A stretch of DNA of 40,097 nucleotides. Origin: Fibrobacter sp. GTDB lineage: Bacteria > Fibrobacterota > Fibrobacteria > Fibrobacterales > Fibrobacteraceae. The stretch covers positions 1 to 40,097 of the forward strand of contig JAGAAW010000023.1 of the NCBI GenBank assembly GCA_017615055.1, written 5' to 3'. Under the pieces are notes generated by a model. The model was not told the origin of the DNA. It made no database searches and was given only the letters and a program-made list of their open reading frames with translations. Shown piece by piece: positions 7,377 through 15,465 of this stretch (positions are counted from its first letter, which is position 1; every line of letters begins with the position of its first letter). Both the position numbers and the translations under genes were made by a program.

Positions 7377-8686
7377 TGTACCGCCTGCTCACATTGCTTG
7401 CCCTACTAGCATTTCTTTCGGGCTGCAGTTCCATCATGCGTCCGCCTCCGGCGGCTGCGTTCATGGACACCTACAAGAGCGAGAAATCGCTCAACATGGT
7501 TGCGATGTCAGGCTATGGTGGCGACCTTCAGAACCGGAAGGAAGATATCGACAGTTACCATCAGATGAGTGAAGAAGAATGGTGGGTCGACGGCCACTTC
7601 GCGCGATTCATCAATGGCGGGTATTTCACGCTCGGGCTCGGCATGCAGAGCTTTACCACCTTCATGCAGGGCGGTTTCGTTTCGCCCTACTTCGGGTTCA
7701 ATGCCTGGAGCAACATGAACGCACTCTTCATCCCGATGATAAAGGACGAAGATCGCGGCTTCTGGAGTCACTATTCCGGCGGCGCGATGGCCATTGAACA
7801 GATTCCCATGACACAGAAATGGGCTTTCGGCCTCACGCAGCACCTGTCGCGCAATGGCCGCGAAATTTACAAGGTCAACACCGACGATTACAGTGGCGGA
7901 CTCAATTTTGACAAACCTCGCCCCAAGTTCTACAAGGAAATGGGCGCAGGCCTCTACGGACGCTACAAGGGCGAATCCGCAGCCTTTTCGCTTGAGTTCC
8001 GCTATGGCCGCGACATCGACAACAACGACAACCGATACGCTCTTACCTTCAGCGTATGGGGATTTAGCAAGCCGTTCTTCTCGCCACACGACTACATGCG
8101 AACGCAGGCACAAAAGTATGAACAGAAGAGCGAAAAGATAAAGATCAGTTCCGTCGCCGACACCGTCGTCTACAGCACAGCGACACGGGATTCCGTCTAC
8201 AAGTCAGCTTCCAGGAACATGCACAAGATACAGGACCGCTGGTTCAGCATTCTGGACACAACAAAAGTCATCTCGAAGGTATACTCGTCTACTCCTGTTG
8301 ACCATGCCATCTACTCCAACGGTATCTGCTACGATGAATATGAACGCGAGGTTTGGCTCAAGAAAGATACCGACAACACCATATTCGCAACCCCGATAGA
8401 CAACATCGACTACTGTGAAGACGTCACCCTGAAATTCCCCTGGTCGACCGTGATACTGGAAGGTGTGCTCATCGGTGCTGCATCCGGGCTTCTGCTTCAG
8501 AGTCTCGACGCATTCATTATCGGCGACCTCGTGGGTTCTGCCGGATTCTGGGGACTCCTCAAGGCGACCGACATGAGAGTCCCGAAGAACATCAAGGGAA
8601 TTTGCAAGGAAGAGCACAACTCCATTGAACTGGAAACGTGGCTACGGCAGTATCCCTGCTACGATTCGAACGACAACGAATTCTAA
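7373..8686 (+). CDS. Lipoprotein of unknown function, last gene of envelope cluster
   Basis: A 437-residue lipoprotein: MMYRLLTLLALLAFLSGCSS, with the lipobox Cys near residue 18. No family is recognised. The first half is rich in aromatic and Gly residues and barrel-like ('FINGGYFTLGLGMQSFTTFM', 'AAFSLEFRYGRDIDNNDNRY'). Near residues 365-395 there is a hydrophobic stretch 'STVILEGVLIGAASGLLLQS'. The ATG at 7373 overlaps the TGA of the previous gene and has GGAG 10 bases upstream; the frame is open to 7358, but the signal peptide fixes the start. The stop codon interlocks with that of the converging ArfA-like gene. Confidence 0.65.
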   Translation: MMYRLLTLLALLAFLSGCSSIMRPPPAAAFMDTYKSEKSLNMVAMSGYGGDLQNRKEDIDSYHQMSEEEWWVDGHFARFINGGYFTLGLGMQSFTTFMQGGFVSPYFGFNAWSNMNALFIPMIKDEDRGFWSHYSGGAMAIEQIPMTQKWAFGLTQHLSRNGREIYKVNTDDYSGGLNFDKPRPKFYKEMGAGLYGRYKGESAAFSLEFRYGRDIDNNDNRYALTFSVWGFSKPFFSPHDYMRTQAQKYEQKSEKIKISSVADTVVYSTATRDSVYKSASRNMHKIQDRWFSILDTTKVISKVYSSTPVDHAIYSNGICYDEYEREVWLKKDTDNTIFATPIDNIDYCEDVTLKFPWSTVILEGVLIGAASGLLLQSLDAFIIGDLVGSAGFWGLLKATDMRVPKNIKGICKEEHNSIELETWLRQYPCYDSNDNEF

Positions 8687-8862
8687 TTCGACTTTGCAAA
8701 AGGAAAATCCCCCGCGTCTGCGAGGGACTTCTTGTGTTTAAGGGTTCTAGAGTACTTCGTTTTGTCGCGGACAATTCTTGTCCGCAGTGTGGCTCCGTTC
8801 TGGGAGCCGTCTATGCGCAGCTTTCTGAGCCTTGCGCTTTCCTTTGCGTCGTTTTTTGCCAT
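8683..8862 (-). CDS. Small basic protein resembling ribosome rescue factor ArfA
   Basis: A 59-codon ORF with a perfect AAGGAGG site 5 bases before its ATG, so it is very probably translated. The protein is strongly basic; residues 26-43 (LRTRIVRDKTKYSRTLKH) resemble the ArfA core (FRxRVxxxKKGKGSYxRKxKH), in which R-x-R-V and Y-x-R-x-x-K-H are shared. ArfA recruits RF2 to ribosomes stalled on mRNAs without a stop codon. A terminator hairpin with a T-rich tract lies inside the reading frame (8698-8727), before the stop at 8683-8685. Transcripts ending there would stop around codon 53-55 and lack a stop codon, as known for arfA, whose product is then removed by tmRNA unless trans-translation fails. 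The family call rests on a short motif; the ORF itself is well supported. Confidence 0.7.
   Translation of the reverse strand: MAKNDAKESARLRKLRIDGSQNGATLRTRIVRDKTKYSRTLKHKKSLADAGDFPFAKSN
8698..8727 (-). terminator. Intrinsic terminator inside the ArfA-like reading frame
   Basis: On the minus strand TCCCTCGC (8727-8720), loop AGAC, GCGGGGGA (8715-8708) form an 8-bp stem with one G-U pair, followed directly by TTTTCCTTTT. On the plus strand the same stem has a C-A mismatch and only a weak T-rich tail, so it fits a minus-strand terminator better, although it could also help to end the converging plus-strand envelope operon. Confidence 0.7.
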
Positions 8863-8927
8863 AACGGCCTCCTTGAGGGGTAAATATAAATTATTATTTT
8901 TAGTCAGTAAAGGGTTCAAGGTTTCCT

Positions 8928-10208
8928 TTGAAAGATTCCATTACAGATAGTATCCGCCGTCATGGGTTCAAGCGCCTGCTGCTTGCGGTTTCGGGCGGTC
9001 TTGATTCTATTTGTCTCGCGCATTATTTTATTTGCAATAAAGAAGCATTGGGCATTGAATGGCTCGGAATCGCGCATGTGCATCACGGGCTGCGCGAAGG
9101 CACAGCTGACAGGGATGCCGCATTTGTGGAGGCGTTCGCCCGCAAGTATGGCGTTCCGTTTTTCCTGAAGAAACTGGATGGAGTTGTGCTAAAGAATGCC
9201 GAGGGTTCGCTCGAAGAAAACGCTAGGGATGCAAGATACAAGGCGCTAATTGACGTCACTCTGGAGGCACCCAGTGACTACAGAGTCAATGGATCCTATC
9301 GGTCGCGCAGCTCCCTCCAGGATGACAGGCTCCAGGATGACACACCCCACACATCATCCATCATCCATCATCAATCATCAATCATCGTAACCGCGCACCA
9401 TGCAGGCGACCAGGCGGAAACGATGTACATGCGCCTCCGTCGCGGAACAACCCTTGCCGGCCTCAGGGGAATTCAGGAAATCCGCGTTTTAGGCAATAGC
9501 CAGGGCGTTGCGGGGCTGGCGTCTGAAGCCCCGCTAGAGGGGGTGATGGAAGACCGCGCAGCGGGCTGCAATCAGGGGGAAACTTCCCCCCTCATCATCA
9601 ATCATCCATCATCAATTATCAATCATCAATCACTTCACTCTCCACATTTTATTTACCGTCCTTTCCTGAACGTAACGCGCGGGGAACTGCTCGCCTACGC
9701 CCGCGAAAACAGCCTTGAATGGTGCGAGGACGAAAGCAATGCCGACGTAAAATTCGCACGCAATTTCATTAGACACAAGGCGCTCCCCCACCTTGAAGAT
9801 ACATACCCCGGCGCAACAAAACAACTTTGCCGCATGGCAAAACTTGCGGACAGGGCGTACGCGAAGGTGCTGGAGAAATGCGGGAACCTTTTTGCGGGTG
9901 CGATGAGTGGCGAATCAAACTCAGAGGACGGAATGACAAGCGCCATTACCCTGGACAAGAAAAAACTCCGGAAAGTGTTCCTGGCGCATGCCGACGCGGA
10001 CCTCTCGGAAATGTTCCGGCTGTGGCTCTCGGAGCAGGGGCTGCGCTTCCCCATCGGGTTCTTCTACAGCCCGAAGGAACCCGCACACGTCAAAATCCCC
10101 GTACGTGCGGCCTACCGCAAGCGTTCTATCGCTAAAATCGGCCGTACTGTCCGGATTTGCGAGTTCAGCACCCCCGAGGAAGCCCAGAAATTTGTATCTT
10201 GCGAGTGA
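8928..10208 (+). CDS. tilS: tRNA(Ile)-lysidine synthetase with repeat-derived insertions
   Basis: TilS turns C34 of tRNA-Ile2 into lysidine using ATP and lysine, an essential step for AUA decoding. The PP-loop SGGLDS (about residue 22), 'HVHHGLRE', 'ENARDARYKAL', 'TAHHAGDQAETMYMRLRRG' and 'CEDESN' with 'RNFIRHKALPHL' are all present. The protein is 426 residues, with two extra stretches: roughly residues 110-154, between 'RYKAL' and 'TAHHAGD', and about 190-243, between 'LRGIQE' and 'YRPFL'. Both contain in-frame TCATCAA heptamer repeats translated as S-S-I-I-(H/N)-H-(Q/P). The start is TTG at 8928, the only start codon after an in-frame stop at 8901, with AAGG six bases upstream. ftsH follows after 17 bases. 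Confidence 0.93.
   Translation: MKDSITDSIRRHGFKRLLLAVSGGLDSICLAHYFICNKEALGIEWLGIAHVHHGLREGTADRDAAFVEAFARKYGVPFFLKKLDGVVLKNAEGSLEENARDARYKALIDVTLEAPSDYRVNGSYRSRSSLQDDRLQDDTPHTSSIIHHQSSIIVTAHHAGDQAETMYMRLRRGTTLAGLRGIQEIRVLGNSQGVAGLASEAPLEGVMEDRAAGCNQGETSPLIINHPSSIINHQSLHSPHFIYRPFLNVTRGELLAYARENSLEWCEDESNADVKFARNFIRHKALPHLEDTYPGATKQLCRMAKLADRAYAKVLEKCGNLFAGAMSGESNSEDGMTSAITLDKKKLRKVFLAHADADLSEMFRLWLSEQGLRFPIGFFYSPKEPAHVKIPVRAAYRKRSIAKIGRTVRICEFSTPEEAQKFVSCE
9354..9388 (+). repeat. TCATCAA heptamer array A, inside tilS
   Basis: Five 7-base units stand in tandem (TCATCCA, TCATCCA, TCATCAA, TCATCAA, TCATCGT). The array is read in frame in tilS from codon 143 and gives S-S-I-I-H-H-Q-S-S-I-I. Just upstream are two direct copies of CTCCAGGATGACA. 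The same heptamers occur in intergenic DNA at 15.4 kb. Confidence 0.85.
9595..9629 (+). repeat. TCATCAA heptamer array B, inside tilS
   Basis: Five units (TCATCAA, TCATCCA, TCATCAA, TTATCAA, TCATCAA) plus a partial sixth. Relative to the codons it lies in a different phase from array A, and is read as I-I-N-H-P-S-S-I-I-N-H-Q. Just upstream is a perfect inverted repeat GGGGGAA-AC-TTCCCCC (9575-9590). Confidence 0.85.
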
Positions 10209-10225
10209 ATATATAAAGGATTATA

Positions 10226-12364
10226 ATGAGCCAAACCAAGAAGCCCGCCTCCCCGTTCAAGAATCGGAACTTTATCATCGTTCTTATTATGCTGGTCATG
10301 CTGCTTGTCATGTTCCCGCTAACCGGGAAAGACGGCGACCAGAACCTGACGCGTACCGAATTCTTGGCCATGATGGGAGATTCCACCAAGGTCATTACCG
10401 AACTTTCGCTCCAAAAGACCCCCGACGGCATTATCATCGAGGGAGCCTACAAGCTTAGCCCAGAAGAAATTGCCGAAGCGGCAAAGAACAAGAGCGCCAT
10501 CTCGAGGATAACCCGCAACGAGGCCGACGCGACAACGCGCCACTTCACGAGCCACATGCTCGAGATTAGCAACGAGCAGATTACCGCTTGGGAAATGTTC
10601 AAGGGCGTGAAGGTGAAGGTCATCCACGAATCGACCACGTGGATCGACACCATCATGACGTTCCTCCCGATTATCATCATCATCGTGTTCTTCTGGGTCA
10701 TGACGAGCCGCCAGATGGGTGGCGGCGGCAAGAACCCGTTCAGCTTTGGCAAGAGCCAGGCAAAGATTATCGGTAACGACCCGAAGAAGAAGACCACGTT
10801 CAACGACGTGGCGGGTTGCGACGAGGCGAAGCAGGACCTGCAAGAACTTGTAGAATTCCTGAAAGACCCGAAAAAATACGACGAACTCGGCGGACGCATT
10901 CCGAAGGGAGCCCTGCTCGTGGGGCCTCCGGGTACCGGCAAGACGCTCCTCGCCCGCGCTGTCGCTGGCGAAGCGGGTGTGCCATTCTTCAGCATGTCGG
11001 GTTCGGACTTCGTGGAAATGTTCGTGGGCGTGGGCGCAAGCCGCGTGCGCGACCTTTTCGATACCGGCAAGAAGAACGCGCCTTGCATACTGTTTATTGA
11101 CGAAATTGACGCAGTGGGTCGCCAGCGTGACGCAGGCCTCGGTGGCGGGCACGATGAACGCGAACAGACTCTGAACCAGTTGCTCGTGGAAATGGACGGC
11201 TTCGCTGCAAACGAAGGCGTCATCCTGATCGCTGCCACGAACCGCCCCGACGTGCTCGACAAGGCATTGCTGCGCCCGGGCCGTTTCGACCGCCAGATTG
11301 TGGTTGGCCTCCCCGACCTCAAGGGCCGCGAAGAGATATTGAAGGTACATTTGAAGAAGCGCAAGGTGCCGCTCGACAAGGACGTGGACGTAAGCGCCAT
11401 CGCGAAGGGTACGCCGGGGCTCGCAGGTGCCGACCTCGAGAACCTCGTGAACGAGGCCGCCCTCCTGGCCGCGCGCTTCAACAACAAGAAGGTCACGATG
11501 CTCGACTTCGAGGAAGCCCGCGACAAGCTCAGCATGGGTGCCGAGCGCCGCACGCTCCTGATGACCGACGAAGAAAAGCGCCACACCGCCTATCACGAAG
11601 CAGGCCACGCCCTGATGACGCTCCTGTGCAAGCACTCTGACCCGCTCCACAAGATTACGATTATTCCGCGCGGCCGCGCCCTCGGCGTCACGATGAGCCT
11701 CCCGGAACGCGACCAGGTGAGCTACAGTCGCGAATACGCCGAGGAACGCATCATGATCATGATGTCGGGCCGCCTCGCCGAACTTATATTCTTCAATCAC
11801 CAGAGCACGGGCGCCAGCAACGACATCCAGCGTGCCACAGAACTTGCCCGCAAGATGGTCACGGAATGGGGCTTCGACGAAGAGATTGGGCCGGTATGTT
11901 ACAGCCGTGCCGATGGCGAAGTGTTCCTAGGCCGCGAAATCAGCAAGCCGAAGGAAATGTCCGAAATGATGGCCGAGAAAATCGACAACGCCATCAACGG
12001 GCTCATCAAGCGCATGGATCAGGCCGCACGCAAGCTCCTCGAAGAAAACAAGGACAAGCTCGTTGACCTCGCCGAAGCGCTGTTCGAATTCGAAGTGCTC
12101 GACCGCGAAGAAATCGACAAGGTCATGGCAGGCGAAAAGCTCACCGGCACCAAGAAGAGCCGCCAGTACCAGGCTCTCGAGGAAATGGCCGAAAAGAAAA
12201 AGCGCGAGGAGACTCCCCCTCCCGACCCGGGAAAGCAGCCTCCGGTCGCTCCGGTAGCAGACGCCCCCGTTGCCGAAATCAAGCCGAGCCCTGCAACAGG
12301 AACGACGCCGGCAAATGACGGCGAAGTACATTCCGTCGAAACTCCACACCAGGAAAATACCTAG
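10226..12364 (+). CDS. ftsH: ATP-dependent zinc metalloprotease FtsH
   Basis: An inner-membrane AAA+ protease of 712 residues (usual 610-700) that degrades membrane and regulatory proteins. It has two membrane helices (about 16-32 and 144-160) around a short periplasmic domain, then a Gly-rich linker (MGGGGKNPF). The AAA module has Walker A GPPGTGKT (233-240), Walker B ILFIDEID (288-295) and the second region of homology [20 protein letters not shown]. The protease site is HEAGH (457-461). The last roughly 60 residues are a Pro/Ala-rich tail ('[21 protein letters not shown]') absent from E. coli FtsH. AAGGA lies 5 bases before the ATG. folP begins on the base after the stop codon, the ftsH-folP order also found in E. 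coli. Confidence 0.97.
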   Translation: MSQTKKPASPFKNRNFIIVLIMLVMLLVMFPLTGKDGDQNLTRTEFLAMMGDSTKVITELSLQKTPDGIIIEGAYKLSPEEIAEAAKNKSAISRITRNEADATTRHFTSHMLEISNEQITAWEMFKGVKVKVIHESTTWIDTIMTFLPIIIIIVFFWVMTSRQMGGGGKNPFSFGKSQAKIIGNDPKKKTTFNDVAGCDEAKQDLQELVEFLKDPKKYDELGGRIPKGALLVGPPGTGKTLLARAVAGEAGVPFFSMSGSDFVEMFVGVGASRVRDLFDTGKKNAPCILFIDEIDAVGRQRDAGLGGGHDEREQTLNQLLVEMDGFAANEGVILIAATNRPDVLDKALLRPGRFDRQIVVGLPDLKGREEILKVHLKKRKVPLDKDVDVSAIAKGTPGLAGADLENLVNEAALLAARFNNKKVTMLDFEEARDKLSMGAERRTLLMTDEEKRHTAYHEAGHALMTLLCKHSDPLHKITIIPRGRALGVTMSLPERDQVSYSREYAEERIMIMMSGRLAELIFFNHQSTGASNDIQRATELARKMVTEWGFDEEIGPVCYSRADGEVFLGREISKPKEMSEMMAEKIDNAINGLIKRMDQAARKLLEENKDKLVDLAEALFEFEVLDREEIDKVMAGEKLTGTKKSRQYQALEEMAEKKKREETPPPDPGKQPPVAPVADAPVAEIKPSPATGTTPANDGEVHSVETPHQENT

Positions 12365-13276
12365 ATGCTGAAGCCGGTCCTGGAACAAAGTCGCGCCCTC
12401 CCCTGGAAAGTCGGGAACAAGGTCATCCCCTGTTCCACGCCCTTAATCATGGGCATCGTGAATGTGACTCCGGACAGTTTCTTTGACGGCGGCAAGCACA
12501 ACTCGCCCGAGGCTGCCTACGAGCATGCAGTATCGCTCCTGCAGCAGGGCGCAGACATTCTCGATATCGGCGGGGAAAGCAGCAGGCCCGGTAGTGCCCC
12601 CGTAAGCGAACAGGAAGAAATGGACCGCGTGTGCCCCGTAGTGGAGGCGCTCGCCCTGCTTTTGAACATTTCGGGCGACCTGGAGAATCCGGGTTCCCGC
12701 GAGTTCTACATCTCGGTCGACACCGTAAAGTCACGTGTCGCGCGCGAATGCATGAAACTCGGAGCGCACATCATAAACGACATTAGCGCCTGCGCGATGG
12801 ACCCCGAAATGCCCGCCGTTGCTGCCCAGACGGGCGCAAGCGTGGTACTCAACCACATGCGCGGAACCTTCGGGAACATGCAGCAGGATTTCAAGCCCTA
12901 CGCCAATGTGGTCGCAGAAGTGCGCGGAGAACTGGTATCGCGCGCGGAAGCCCTGATGCAGGCAGGCGTCGAGAAGTCCAAGATCTGCATTGACCCCGGC
13001 ATCGGATTCGGGAAAACCGCACAGGACAATATCGACCTGATGAAGTCTACCGAGGAATTCCTCGCGGAAGGCTACCCCATCCTTGTAGGAACATCGCGCA
13101 AATCCTATATCGGGAAGATTGCAGGCCTCGAAAGCAGCGACAGGCTCATCCCGACCGTAACGGCAGGCATCATTGCCACCCTCGGAGGGGCATCTGTTAT
13201 CCGCGTCCACGACGTACGCGAGGCAAAAGAATCTATACTTTACCTGGAGGCGCTGAAGACCCATGGTACTGTTTAA
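12365..13276 (+). CDS. folP: Dihydropteroate synthase
   Basis: FolP joins p-aminobenzoate to hydroxymethyl-dihydropterin pyrophosphate in folate synthesis; it is the sulfonamide target. At 303 residues it is slightly longer than usual (about 280). Signatures seen: 'IMGIVNVTPDSFFDGGKH', 'ILDIGGESSRPGS', 'ISVDTVKSRVA', 'IINDISA', 'VVLNHMRG', 'IDPGIGFGKT' and 'GTSRKSYIG'. The ATG abuts the ftsH stop and the 3' end overlaps cdaA by 14 bases, so ftsH, folP and cdaA are almost certainly co-transcribed. Confidence 0.96.
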   Translation: MLKPVLEQSRALPWKVGNKVIPCSTPLIMGIVNVTPDSFFDGGKHNSPEAAYEHAVSLLQQGADILDIGGESSRPGSAPVSEQEEMDRVCPVVEALALLLNISGDLENPGSREFYISVDTVKSRVARECMKLGAHIINDISACAMDPEMPAVAAQTGASVVLNHMRGTFGNMQQDFKPYANVVAEVRGELVSRAEALMQAGVEKSKICIDPGIGFGKTAQDNIDLMKSTEEFLAEGYPILVGTSRKSYIGKIAGLESSDRLIPTVTAGIIATLGGASVIRVHDVREAKESILYLEALKTHGTV

Positions 13277-14093
13277 ACTTTTCGATGTCATCGACGTGAG
13301 AATGGCGGACCTGCTTGACGTCCTCCTTATCTCCATCCTCCTTTACTATGTGTTCCTGCTATTCCGCGGCACACGCGCCGTGCAGATGATCGTGGGCGGA
13401 CTTTTGCTGATTGTCGCCTGGCTCATCGCCCAGTGGTGGGAACTGCGAAGCATCTCGTGGATCCTCAGTAACCTTACCGGAATCGGCATTATCGCACTCG
13501 TGATCCTTTTCCAGCCCGAAATCCGAAGCGCCCTTACCCGTATTGGCCAGACCATAAGCCGCGCCGATATCCGGCAACTGTTCTTCCACTCCAGCGGCCT
13601 TGACGAAGTCACGGAATCCATCACGTCGGCGGTACAGGACCTCGCGAAGAACCACGTGGGCGCGCTTATCGTGCTCGAAAAACGCGTGGGCCTGCGCAAC
13701 TACGAAGAGACCGGCGAAATCCTGAACGCAAAGATCAGTTCCCGCCTGCTCCGTGCACTGTTCTTCCCGAATTCCGCTCTCCACGACGGCGCTGTCCTCT
13801 TAAACAGCCACAGCATTGTCGCTGCAGGCTGCATCCTCCCCATGCCCACAGGTAACGCCGAAGGCGATGCGGGCTACGGCATGCGTCACCGCGCCGCAAA
13901 GGCACTCGCCGCAGAATGCGATGCCATGGTGATTGTCGTTTCCGAAGAAACCGGCGGCATCTCGATCGCCTACCGCAACAGCCTACGCCGCAAATTGAGC
14001 ATCAAGGAACTCGAGGCCGAAATCAAGCGCCACTGGGCAGAACTCTACCGTGAACAGGTCGTTGTGCCCGAGAAAGTGGACATCGACAACTAG
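13263..14093 (+). CDS. cdaA: Diadenylate cyclase (c-di-AMP synthase, CdaA type)
   Basis: A 276-residue enzyme making the second messenger c-di-AMP from two ATP. There are N-terminal membrane helices (about 17-34, 38-56 and 70-84) followed by the DAC domain. Its two signatures are DGA (175-177, in 'SALHDGAVLL') and RHRAA (208-212), followed by 'DAMVIVVSEETGGIS'. The helix count and order match CdaA rather than DisA or CdaS. c-di-AMP commonly controls potassium and turgor. In Firmicutes cdaA sits with cdaR and glmM; here it follows folP with a 14-base overlap and no cdaR is seen. Confidence 0.93.
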   Translation: MVLFKLFDVIDVRMADLLDVLLISILLYYVFLLFRGTRAVQMIVGGLLLIVAWLIAQWWELRSISWILSNLTGIGIIALVILFQPEIRSALTRIGQTISRADIRQLFFHSSGLDEVTESITSAVQDLAKNHVGALIVLEKRVGLRNYEETGEILNAKISSRLLRALFFPNSALHDGAVLLNSHSIVAAGCILPMPTGNAEGDAGYGMRHRAAKALAAECDAMVIVVSEETGGISIAYRNSLRRKLSIKELEAEIKRHWAELYREQVVVPEKVDIDN

Positions 14094-14118
14094 CGAAAAT
14101 TTTTTATAGTCATAAAAT

Positions 14119-15384
14119 ATGAACGAGAACAAAGAAAATACGCAAGAAAGCAAGAACGCAAGCAAGAGAAAAAAGAAGAACATTGCCGTACTGGTCATCA
14201 TGTTCCTCCTCTTGCTGTGCCTGTTCATTGTGCAGTGCCAACTCGACAAGATTAAGCAGGAAGCCCAGCAGAAGGCGCAGGAAACGGAACTCGAAGCCCG
14301 CCAGAAGCATATCCTCGATAGCCTCCGCAGGCTCGAGCAGGCAAAGGCCGACAGCCTCGCGAATGCAGAAGCGGCCCGCATTGCCGACAGTTTACGCCTG
14401 GCCGATAGCGCGAGGGTCGCAGACTCCCTGCGCATAGCAGATTCTCTCGCCGCGCTCAAGCCCGAAATAAACAAGGACAGCCTAAAGCACGCACGAGACA
14501 GCATCAAGCATGTGCGCGACAGCATCCGTGCCGTGAACGACTCGCTCCAGAAGGCGGAACAGGCCCGCAACGACAGCCTCGCGAAACTCGAGAAGGCTCG
14601 CCTGGACTCGCTCGAAAAGAAGCGCGTGCAGGACAGCATCCGCGCCGCAGACCAGACTCCCCCGACTGCAGAAATCGTACCGCCTAGTGGCCGCTACTAC
14701 GACCCCATCAAGTTGAAGGTCAAGTGCGACGAGATCAAGTGCAAGACGTTCCTTTCCATAGGCGACACGCTGAACCCCGTAGAGGCGGGCAAGGCCGTGG
14801 AATACAACAAGACCGGCAGCGTGTTCTACTTTGCGGAAGACTCCGTCGGGAACCGCACCAAGTGGGAAGAAGCAAAATACGACATGGCTTCGGACAACAT
14901 CTGCGGCACAAACTCCTACCCCGTGCCTGTTGGCGGGAAGACGGTCTGCGTGGACGCCTACGAATACCCGAACGAAGCCGACGCCAATCCGCGCGACATG
15001 GTGAGCCAGGAACAGGCGGAAGAACTCTGCAAGCAGGCAGGCAAGCACCTGTGCAGCATCGACGAATGGCAAGCGGCATGTCGTGGCAAGGACAAGACGC
15101 GATTCTCGTACGGTGACGGCTACAAGCAGAACAAGTGCAACACCAACACCAAGGCCATGAAGCGTAGCGGACGCAAGGAACAGTGCCGCAGTTGGTTCGG
15201 CATGTACGACATGAACGGAAACCTTTGGGAATGGACCTCGACCAAGAGCAAGGACCACCCGAACATGTTCCTCGTGGCAGGCGGTGCCTGGAACACGAAC
15301 AACGAAAGCAAGTGCACCGACAGCAAGTTCAGTTTCTATCCGCAGAACCAGTACCCGAGCGTCGGCTTTAGATGTTGCAGGTAA
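14119..15384 (+). CDS. Membrane-anchored coiled-coil protein with C-terminal FGE/sulfatase-modifying domain
   Basis: A 421-residue protein. After a lysine-rich cytoplasmic start come one membrane helix (about 23-40, 'IAVLVIMFLLLLCLFIVQC') and a long charged coiled coil (about 42-178) built from repeats around 'DSL' ('IADSLRLADSARVADSLRIA'). Residues about 180-255 ('TPPTAEIVPPSGRYYDPIKL..EDSVGNRTKWEEAKY') look like a chitobiase/FN3-like domain. The C-terminal ~160 residues are a formylglycine-generating-enzyme-like domain: 'VCVDAYEYPNEAD', 'CSIDEWQAACRG', 'MYDMNGNLWEWTS', 'VAGGAWNT', 'SVGFRCCR'. In the FCB group most such domains are probably binding or structural rather than true sulfatase activators. 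It starts 25 bases after cdaA without a clear ribosome site. Confidence 0.75.
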   Translation: MNENKENTQESKNASKRKKKNIAVLVIMFLLLLCLFIVQCQLDKIKQEAQQKAQETELEARQKHILDSLRRLEQAKADSLANAEAARIADSLRLADSARVADSLRIADSLAALKPEINKDSLKHARDSIKHVRDSIRAVNDSLQKAEQARNDSLAKLEKARLDSLEKKRVQDSIRAADQTPPTAEIVPPSGRYYDPIKLKVKCDEIKCKTFLSIGDTLNPVEAGKAVEYNKTGSVFYFAEDSVGNRTKWEEAKYDMASDNICGTNSYPVPVGGKTVCVDAYEYPNEADANPRDMVSQEQAEELCKQAGKHLCSIDEWQAACRGKDKTRFSYGDGYKQNKCNTNTKAMKRSGRKEQCRSWFGMYDMNGNLWEWTSTKSKDHPNMFLVAGGAWNTNNESKCTDSKFSFYPQNQYPSVGFRCCR

Positions 15385-15398
15385 ACGAGAAGCGTTGT

Positions 15399-15465
15399 AT
15401 AATGGATAATTGATAATGGATGATGGATAATGTGAAATCATCAATCATCAATTATCAATCATCAA
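15399..15465. repeat. Imperfect palindrome of heptamer repeats
   Basis: The left arm is four units ATAATGG, ATAATTG, ATAATGG, ATGATGG (15399-15426) and a partial fifth. The right arm is TCATCAA, TCATCAA, TTATCAA, TCATCAA (15438-15465). Left-arm units are close to the reverse complement of the right-arm units. It lies between two convergent genes and supplies the TGA stop (15462-15464) of the minus-strand peptidase gene. A long hairpin is possible in RNA from either strand. Confidence 0.8.

Noticed and set aside
9350..9640. CRISPR-like array in tilS
   Set aside because: The units are 7 bases in direct tandem, without spacers. There are no cas genes in the window.
9240..9660. tilS as a frameshifted pseudogene
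   Set aside because: The two insertions keep the frame open, and all TilS motifs before, between and after them are in the same frame.
10319..11800. 493-codon open frame on the minus strand opposite ftsH
   Set aside because: It lies wholly within ftsH, has no ribosome site or family resemblance, and FtsH is intact on the other strand.
14119..15384. The FGE-domain protein as a true sulfatase-activating enzyme
   Set aside because: There is no sulfatase gene nearby, and the domain is anchored outside the cytoplasm on a long coil. Binding or structural roles are at least as likely.
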